Source of the DNA: a virus | Virus record (IMG/VR): IMGVR_UViG_3300038701_003016 | Span: 1 to 64,000 of that record | Length of the DNA: 64,000 nucleotides | Direction: 5' to 3' (one strand) | In this document: positions 58,496 through 64,000 of the stretch, in pieces | Position numbering within the stretch: the stretch's first letter is position 1 | Layout: each line of letters starts with the position of its first letter | The notes under the pieces: model-generated | Database searches by the model: none | The model's input: only the letters and a program-made list of their open reading frames with translations | Told to the model about the DNA's origin: nothing | Position numbers and translations under genes: made by a program

Positions 58496-59087
58496 TTAAG
58501 ACCTCCATAACGATTTCCCACATGTCCTTTTCAGACAATTGAAATCTATCAAAATCTTCATCAGGAGAAGTTTCAATAGCACATAGTGAAACCGCTCCTT
58601 TGTCACTCTCCTGTGTTTTAAGCATTAAAGTGGCAGTCTTACCTCCATTTAAAGGCTCCGTAGCATGAAACTCATGCATCTTCATATTATACCTTTGACC
58701 AGCAGGTACAATTTCTTCAGATACTTTTTTCACATGAACTAAGCCGTTAGGGCGCCAAGGTCTATTTCCAAACTGGCTTCTTTGGCCTTCATGCAAATAT
58801 GACATATGTGTGGCGTTTGACGTAACAGGCTCACCTTTTAAAAGGCCGTCAAGATTTATATTATCTCTTTGGGTTTTGTACAAAATATTCTTCTGAGTTC
58901 CGATTAAGACCCGGCTCATAAAGCTAAATCTGTGACTATGTATGCTAGAAAACTCAAAGCATTCTCTTTTCGGCAAGTCAGGATGCCATACATGTAAGCG
59001 TTGATTGCCCTGAAGCTTTATCTGAATAAAACCTAAGCCATGTAAGGTTATAACCTCAGCCGTTTCTTTAAAATTATCCGCTATCAT
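58482..59087 (-). CDS. Cupin-like phage protein, 201 aa
   Basis: LHVWHPDLP, SSIHSHRFSFMSRVLIG and MKMHEFHATEP place paired histidines as in cupin metal sites, in a beta-rich chain. Possibly a metal-binding barrel enzyme; no substrate can be inferred. Coupled to neighbours at both ends. Confidence 0.55.
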   Translation of the reverse strand: MIADNFKETAEVITLHGLGFIQIKLQGNQRLHVWHPDLPKRECFEFSSIHSHRFSFMSRVLIGTQKNILYKTQRDNINLDGLLKGEPVTSNATHMSYLHEGQRSQFGNRPWRPNGLVHVKKVSEEIVPAGQRYNMKMHEFHATEPLNGGKTATLMLKTQESDKGAVSLCAIETSPDEDFDRFQLSEKDMWEIVMEVLSGRN

Positions 59088-59377
59088 GTATCATCTCCAT
59101 ATCCCAAAGCTTTAAGAGCATTCGAAACCAGGTGCAACACGCTAGATTTTCTTACGTGCCTCTTTACTTTTCTGATTTTAGACGAATGGGCACTATCTTT
59201 TAATATTAAAGCATTTCCCCATTCTGCGTACCCGCATGACTCTGGATAATTCATTTGGGCTACATCGTAGTTGCCTAATTCGTCATCTCCAGTCAAATCA
59301 TTGCCAATAGCTATCTGTTCTAAAATGCTCACTTCGCCAGTTACTGCAGAATGTAGTTCTACTTTTACTATAATCAT
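59084..59377 (-). CDS. Hypothetical protein, 97 aa
   Basis: AGGAGGGG ribosome site. VKVELHSAVTGEVSILEQIAIGND suggests a beta sheet start, with a basic middle (SSKIRKVKRHVRKSS). No family recognised. Confidence 0.6.
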   Translation of the reverse strand: MIIVKVELHSAVTGEVSILEQIAIGNDLTGDDELGNYDVAQMNYPESCGYAEWGNALILKDSAHSSKIRKVKRHVRKSSVLHLVSNALKALGYGDDT

Positions 59378-59386
59378 AAGCCCCTC

Positions 59387-60733
59387 CTACTCTAAATCAT
59401 CATCAAAGTCATTTCCAATATCTATAACGACTTCAGATCTTTTATCTGAAATAGGTGCCATTGTTAAAGACCCTTCGTTCTTAATCATAACGCGCTCACT
59501 AAATTCTTTCTTACGCTGGCCTGACCCTTTACCTTTTATTAGTTTTTCTAGAGCAGGCCCCCTTTTTAATTCAGGCTCTGTAAAATGTTGTTCCACAGGA
59601 ATGTCAAACTCTTCAGCACAAATAGTAGAAATTTCCTCCGGGCTTAAACCAGGACGATAAGATCTTCGACTTGCATTCCTTACTACTTTATAGCCTTCTA
59701 CTTTTCCTCCAGCTAGAAGCTTTGCTTTAGCTTCTGCTTTTACTTTAGTAACCCAGTCGTCTATTAATTCTACCCAAGGTAAAATTATGGGGAACCTATT
59801 TTCCCCTCCGATTTCTATTTCTTCAGGATCGTCTTCAAAATCAATTAAGGCCAATTCTTGCATTTTACTTTTAATAGCGGTGCATCTAGTTTTTAATTCA
59901 CAAAAAGTGCAATGACTCCCGTCTTCTCCAATACTAATTAAACCACGCTGGTATAAGTCGTCAATAATTTCCTGTAGATTTTTTCCTTCTTTGGTTTTGT
60001 TCCGTAGAATTTCTCTAGCCAAATCCACTTTACGGGCTTTTTCTCTTAGTTCATCCCTCCATTTGAGCAATTCCACCCTTGTTATCTCTTCAGTCATAAT
60101 TCCATCTTCGGGTGCTTGATGATGCCGAGGCATGCAAATCGTATACCTATATACATCGTGAGAAAAGCCTGTTTCATGAGCTCTTCCTAAAACATAGGAA
60201 CGTAATTGCATATTCCCTTCAACCGGTACAAATACTCCTGTACCATTTTTATAATCAATGACTTCTAGAACATCAGGCCATGCATCAATAGTTACATCGG
60301 CAGTTCCTCCTGTATCATCTCTTTCAGGTAGCGGTATAGTATAGCCTTCTACTATAAGTTCTGCAGACTCTAATTCATCCATCCTCTTATTTACATAATC
60401 TGTAAATTTGGTGGTAGCATCCACCATGTCGTCATCTACTTCAAACCAGATAGCAGTTGCATCTTTTGGAGTTTTAGCATTGGCTTTAAGTATTTTAGCT
60501 TCTTCGCCCCCCGTCTCTGTTTCCACTAATTGTATAATACGCCCTGTGTAAGTTTCTGGGGAAGTATCGGTAAGAAGGCAGTTTTCAATGAGCGCATGCG
60601 CGCATGTACCTAACTGGGCTTGAGGGCTGCTTTCCCCTTTAAGAGACGGAACCGCTTCTAGTACTGCAGCGGACCCTGGACAGTTCCACCATTGTTTAGT
60701 TTGCGATGAGCTAAGTCTTGCATGAGCAGCCAT
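59387..60733 (-). CDS. DUF2800 nuclease (PD-(D/E)XK, Cas4/RecB-like)
   Basis: 448 aa. LSSSQTKQWWNCPGS at the start, DVLEVIDYKNGTGVFV (catalytic D...E/D-K core) near 150 and FCELKTRCTAIK near 275 are the family signatures; cysteines 14-18 and around 265-275 could hold an iron-sulfur cluster as in RecB-like nucleases. It probably trims DNA ends in recombination. Confidence 0.85.
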   Translation of the reverse strand: MAAHARLSSSQTKQWWNCPGSAAVLEAVPSLKGESSPQAQLGTCAHALIENCLLTDTSPETYTGRIIQLVETETGGEEAKILKANAKTPKDATAIWFEVDDDMVDATTKFTDYVNKRMDELESAELIVEGYTIPLPERDDTGGTADVTIDAWPDVLEVIDYKNGTGVFVPVEGNMQLRSYVLGRAHETGFSHDVYRYTICMPRHHQAPEDGIMTEEITRVELLKWRDELREKARKVDLAREILRNKTKEGKNLQEIIDDLYQRGLISIGEDGSHCTFCELKTRCTAIKSKMQELALIDFEDDPEEIEIGGENRFPIILPWVELIDDWVTKVKAEAKAKLLAGGKVEGYKVVRNASRRSYRPGLSPEEISTICAEEFDIPVEQHFTEPELKRGPALEKLIKGKGSGQRKKEFSERVMIKNEGSLTMAPISDKRSEVVIDIGNDFDDDLE

Positions 60734-60808
60734 TATAAAATCTCCATTTAATAAAATAGCGGGAATTTTTAAGAGCTACCCCGCAACCCTCTACTTAATC
60801 TTAAAGCC

Positions 60809-61201
60809 TTAAAAGTCGTCTTCAGAAGGCTTAAGTGAAGCTGCGTCAATAACACTTTGATAGGCTTCTTCTTTAAGCTCACTTAGAGACGAAGCGGAAT
60901 GGTCTTTGAGAATTTGAATGGCAGCATCTTTGCCATTTTCTTCTGAGAACTGTTTCAGAGCAGCGCGAACTTGTTCTTTTGTAATGGCTTCTGGTTTAGC
61001 TTCTTCTTTAGGTTCAGGCTTGGTTTCTGCCTTTGGCTTAGCGGCAGGTTTAGGTTTAGGCTTAGTTTCTAATTTTGTAGTCTCTGCCTTATTTGCAGAA
61101 TGATTAAATGAAGCTGAAATAGCACTTAATGTTTTATGAGCATCTTGTACCGCACTTTCAACACTTGGATCAAATTGAATAGTAACTAAGGAACTTGTCA
61201 T
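60809..61201 (-). CDS. Lys/Pro/Glu-rich protein, 130 aa
   Basis: A low-complexity centre of KPKP, KPAAKPKAETKPEPK repeats (about 45-75) joins two helical ends. The C-terminal part EQVRAALKQFSEENGKDAAIQILKDH is the kind of short domain found in phage proteins near SSB and recombination genes. First gene of the long minus-strand operon. Confidence 0.65.
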   Translation of the reverse strand: MTSSLVTIQFDPSVESAVQDAHKTLSAISASFNHSANKAETTKLETKPKPKPAAKPKAETKPEPKEEAKPEAITKEQVRAALKQFSEENGKDAAIQILKDHSASSLSELKEEAYQSVIDAASLKPSEDDF

Positions 61202-61370
61202 TTAGGTAATCTCCTATTTATGGATTGTGAATAACAGGAGTACAATGACATAATTTTTCCTATCCAGTGGACCCTTAATGAGGAACTCAAAGGTTATAAT
61301 GGCAACATGAAAAAGCTAAGTTATCCTAAGCTTGTAAAGTCATTAAAGCTTGTAAGACGGAGAAAAATAA
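61202..61370. promoter_or_regulatory. Divergent control region between minus operon and primase gene
   Basis: 169 bases with no gene. AAGCTTGTAAAG (61328-61339) and AAGCTTGTAAG (61346-61356) form a direct repeat just before the primase start; TGTAAGACGGAGA (61351-61363) recurs at 63843-63855. No consensus promoter is clear on either strand. It is the point from which the two replication gene blocks diverge. Confidence 0.5.
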
Positions 61371-63701
61371 GTGGCTAAGACAGATGTAGATTTAGAAGCC
61401 TTAAAGGAATATCAAAAAGCTAAATATACTCTACTCCCTTTACATAAGTGGGATAAGACTTCAACCTATAAAGGAAAAGAGAGACAGGACGGTAAACGGC
61501 CGATTGATCGAGACTGGACAAACCGACCTTATAATAACGCAACTACAATAAAGCATGCTCAAACTGGAGGGAATGTAGGAGTTCGGCTCACCGCAGAACA
61601 ACTTGTTATTGACGTTGATCCTCGCAATATGCCAGAAGGTAGAGATACTTTTAAGGAATTGTGCGAAGCTATTAAATTAGTTCCCGATGATTATCCTCAA
61701 GTTAAAACAGGAAGTGGAGGCCTTCATGTCTATATGCGTAAGAGCGCAGATGTGCCTGTCGTGGATAGTATTGAAGGATATGATGGCGTTGAGTTTAAAA
61801 CAAAAGGGCGCCAAGTAGTCGCTGCCGGATCAAAGCATCCTAATGGAAACATGTATGAATGGGATTTTCTAGGCCCTAATTTGGAAGATGCAGATCAAGC
61901 CCCCGACCGTCTCATGGCTTTGATTAGAAGACCGAGCAGGATATCATCGGGGCCTTCAGGCGGAGGAGAGCATACTCAAGAAGAGATTGCTACGATGCTT
62001 GATGAATTGGACCCTACAGATTTTAGAGATCAGTCTGCATGGCTAGAATTGATGATGGCTTGTCATCATGCTTCTGGCGGAGATGCCCGCTCTGAATTTA
62101 TCGACTGGTCTACCCGAGATCCTCAATATTCTGCTGACTCTTGGATTGTCGGTCGTAGATGGGATAGCCTGCATAGAGATAAAGGATCGGGAGTCACATA
62201 TCGGACTTTACATAAAGTTATGAGGGATAAAGGAAAGCAGTCTGCTATTCCTCAAGTTAAAGCCGAAGATGATTTTGAAGATGATTTGGATTTACCAGGA
62301 GATGAAAACGAATTTGAAATCCCAGAGCATGAACGTAAGGGCCCCATGACACGGTTGAATGAAAGACTTTGGGCAGTTATGGATGGGGGCAAATTTAGAA
62401 TTATGTATGAGCACTTCAATCCAAGTACCCAAAGAATGGAATGGGTTTCCGCTACCAAAAATAATGCCCTTGACATGTACGCTAATAGGAAGGTAGAAAA
62501 AATAAATATGAAAGGTGAACCAGTTGTTGTACCTGTTTTAGAAGAGTGGATGCAATGGGGTCATCGCCGTACAGCTCAAGGAGTAGTATTTGATCCGGAA
62601 AGAGACCACAAAGGATTTTTAAATTTATGGCAAGGATGGGCTGTTGATCCAGCACCTGGTGATTGGTCTCTTACGGAAGAGCTTATTCATGAAGTCCTTT
62701 GTAATGGGGACTCGGTACAATCCAAATTTGTTATGGATTGGATTGCCTACATGGTGCAAAAACCTTGGGATCCACCAGAAGTTGCTATTTGCTTTAGAGG
62801 GGATAAAGGAACAGGCAAATCTACTCTTGGAGAGGCTCTTGTTAAATTATCAGGCAGGCATGGTATTCAGGTCACCTCTCCCCGGCATGTCATGGGCAAC
62901 TTCAATATCCACTTAATGGATTGCATTATGCTGTTTGCAGATGAGGCTGTTAGACCCACTGATAAAGCCGGACAAGCGGCCTTGAAGGCTTTGATAACTG
63001 AGAGGCAAATGGCCTATGAGGCTAAGGGGATTGATTTAAAAACAGGGATTAATAGAATTCATGTCATGATGGCTTCTAACGATGATTGGTTCGTAGATGC
63101 TTCAGCCGTTGATGGGGAGAGAAGGTATTTTGTAGCGGAAGCAAATAATAAAAGGCAACGTGATACGAAGTTTTTTGGAGCTTTAAAAAATCAATTGTAT
63201 AATAAAGGAGGGTTGGCCGCAATGCTCCATGATATGCAATTAAGGGATATTTCTGGATGGGCTCCAAGAGGTAACGTTCCAGTCACTACTGCTTTAACTG
63301 AACAGAAAGCGAGAAACTTAGAACCTGTCGGTCAGTGGTGGTTTAATATATTAGATGAGGGGGCCATGCCTTGTCCTTTAACGAATGACGATGATGATTG
63401 GGACTTAGGGGCTATCAGAGTATTTAATGAAGATTTGAAAGGATCTTTTGAGGATTTCTGCAGAAAAAACAGATTGTCTCCTGGTTCAATGAATAAATCC
63501 ATGGATAGATATTTCTGGGGAGAACTGAAGAAATATTGTCCAAGTTTTACAGAGAAACGCGATAAAATACCGGAAGATCGCTTTGATATAGCTCCAGTAA
63601 GCAGCTCTGATAACAGGGCAAGATGTAAAGCCTTTCCTTCTATGAGTGAGTGCCGTATGGGCTTTGAAGCTGTTTTAGGAGGCAAATTTAACTGGAACTG
63701 A
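61371..63701 (+). CDS. Primase-polymerase/D5-type helicase fusion
   Basis: 776 aa, GTG start after GGAGA. N-terminal PrimPol-like domain: GGNVGVRLTAEQLVIDVDPR, VKTGSGGLHVYMRK and FKTKGRQVVAAGSKHPNG (about 60-165). A middle VapE/DUF-type region leads to the SF3-like helicase with GDKGTGKST (about 478-486), Walker B CIMLFADEA and sensor ITERQMAYEAKG...MMASNDDWFV. It would prime and unwind DNA for the PolA-type polymerase. Confidence 0.9.
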   Translation: MAKTDVDLEALKEYQKAKYTLLPLHKWDKTSTYKGKERQDGKRPIDRDWTNRPYNNATTIKHAQTGGNVGVRLTAEQLVIDVDPRNMPEGRDTFKELCEAIKLVPDDYPQVKTGSGGLHVYMRKSADVPVVDSIEGYDGVEFKTKGRQVVAAGSKHPNGNMYEWDFLGPNLEDADQAPDRLMALIRRPSRISSGPSGGGEHTQEEIATMLDELDPTDFRDQSAWLELMMACHHASGGDARSEFIDWSTRDPQYSADSWIVGRRWDSLHRDKGSGVTYRTLHKVMRDKGKQSAIPQVKAEDDFEDDLDLPGDENEFEIPEHERKGPMTRLNERLWAVMDGGKFRIMYEHFNPSTQRMEWVSATKNNALDMYANRKVEKINMKGEPVVVPVLEEWMQWGHRRTAQGVVFDPERDHKGFLNLWQGWAVDPAPGDWSLTEELIHEVLCNGDSVQSKFVMDWIAYMVQKPWDPPEVAICFRGDKGTGKSTLGEALVKLSGRHGIQVTSPRHVMGNFNIHLMDCIMLFADEAVRPTDKAGQAALKALITERQMAYEAKGIDLKTGINRIHVMMASNDDWFVDASAVDGERRYFVAEANNKRQRDTKFFGALKNQLYNKGGLAAMLHDMQLRDISGWAPRGNVPVTTALTEQKARNLEPVGQWWFNILDEGAMPCPLTNDDDDWDLGAIRVFNEDLKGSFEDFCRKNRLSPGSMNKSMDRYFWGELKKYCPSFTEKRDKIPEDRFDIAPVSSSDNRARCKAFPSMSECRMGFEAVLGGKFNWN

Positions 63702-63933
63702 CAGTTTGTAAAGCATGTATAGCATATTTTAGTCTAAGTTGTTTTTGAAATACACATGCGCATATATGACAATATTATAGTATTACAAGTAGTATATGCT
63801 TTACAAACTATAAAAAATTAAACAAAATCAAGGATTTGAGTCTGTAAGACGGAGAGCACTTTCTATCTTACAGGTTTTACAAATCGAATTTAGCTACCTC
63901 TTCTACTCTTGGATTAAGGTAAAGGAGGGAAAA
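63702..63933. promoter_or_regulatory. Intergenic region with 14-bp inverted repeat
   Basis: AGTTTGTAAAGCAT (63703-63716) and ATGCTTTACAAACT (63796-63809) are perfect inverted repeats flanking about 80 bases of A+T-rich sequence. A related TTTTACAAAT lies at 63874 and the shared TGTAAGACGGAGA at 63843. Origin-like or operator-like; no gene seen. Confidence 0.55.
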
Positions 63934-63966
63934 GTGGGAGATAAAGGAGAGTTGAAAGAGAGCTGA
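63934..63966 (+). other. Ten-codon frame with strong ribosome site
   Basis: GTG at 63934 is preceded by AAAGGAGGG at four bases. The frame encodes MGDKGELKES and stops at 63966, six bases before the next ATG. It may be a leader peptide or a chance match. Confidence 0.3.
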
Positions 63967-63971
63967 AAGAG

Positions 63972-64000
63972 ATGATCTTAATTCAGAGAAGAAGACTTCA
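63972..64000 (+). CDS. Possible 5' end of a gene running off the window
   Basis: ATG 63972 opens MILIQRRRL and is still open at the window edge. Purine-rich sequence (GAAAGAG) precedes it. Too short to judge. Confidence 0.25.

Noticed and set aside
61307-61378. 23-residue basic leader peptide before the primase gene
   Set aside because: Weak ribosome site, and its sequence merely translates the AAGCTTGTAA direct repeat.
1-64000. Prophage or temperate lifestyle genes
   Set aside because: No integrase, excisionase or CI-like repressor was found in the window; absence outside it cannot be judged.

Overview
The window is most of an A+T-rich genome of a long-tailed (siphovirus-type) phage whose host is very probably an alphaproteobacterium. 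Three things point to that host: a tail-tip block in the order of the Rhodobacter gene transfer agent (DUF2460, DUF2163, NlpC/P60, then a large gp15/J-like protein), a GapR-family protein, and an ssrA gene in the circularly permuted two-piece arrangement typical of Alphaproteobacteria. I saw no integrase or lysogeny repressor, so a lytic lifestyle is likely but not proven.

Layout. 1-272: 22-bp tandem repeats. 349-3811: small plus-strand genes, one tRNA-like element and an endonuclease VII-like gene. 3799-6252: a cassette array of seven tiny genes on alternating strands. They have near-identical TTTACA-N17-TATATA promoters, mostly in head-to-head pairs, and back-to-back terminators between convergent ends. 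6390-12476: small accessory genes, tRNA-Met, tRNA-Arg, a hairpin-pseudoknot leader, a HAD-like protein, a T4 DenV-type pyrimidine-dimer glycosylase and an ATP-dependent DNA ligase. 12479-12853: an intergenic transcription unit with its own promoter, closing helix, internal hairpins and terminator, read here as a new structured RNA. 12854-23097: terminase, portal, head morphogenesis, protease, scaffold (with an internal start), decoration protein and major capsid. 23238-39730: neck, tail tube, tail chaperones with a GGGAAAC -1 frameshift site, tape measure, tail tip and receptor-binding-type proteins. 39828-41467: lysis genes (M15 peptidase, holin-like, nested spanins). 41480-43126: an A1-like metallophosphoesterase. 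43241-61201, minus strand: nucleotide metabolism, helicase, HD hydrolase, family A DNA polymerase, GapR, permuted tmRNA, an SSB-like protein, exonuclease and a DUF2800 nuclease. 61371-63701, plus strand: primase-helicase.

How the genes work together. A NTP-pyrophosphohydrolase/dNMP kinase fusion, a thymidylate-synthase homologue with the Asn-to-Asp change diagnostic of dCMP enzymes, and a dCMP deaminase sit together. These resemble T4 gp56, gp1, gp42 and Cd, and suggest 5-hydroxymethylcytosine (or another modified cytosine) in the virion DNA. Replication would use the primase-helicase, PolA-type polymerase, SSB, SNF2 helicase and nucleases, with a B12-dependent ribonucleotide reductase feeding precursors. 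The phage tmRNA would rescue stalled ribosomes with its own tag, VNDNQPLVDFAQAA.

The strongest candidates for undescribed biology are the phage permuted tmRNA (about 56059-56365, minus), the roughly 340-nt structured RNA next to the terminase genes (12513-12853), the inverted-repeat promoter cassette array (3799-6307) and the inferred cytosine-modification pathway (46737-49043). Assignments rest on reading motifs by eye; no database search was run.
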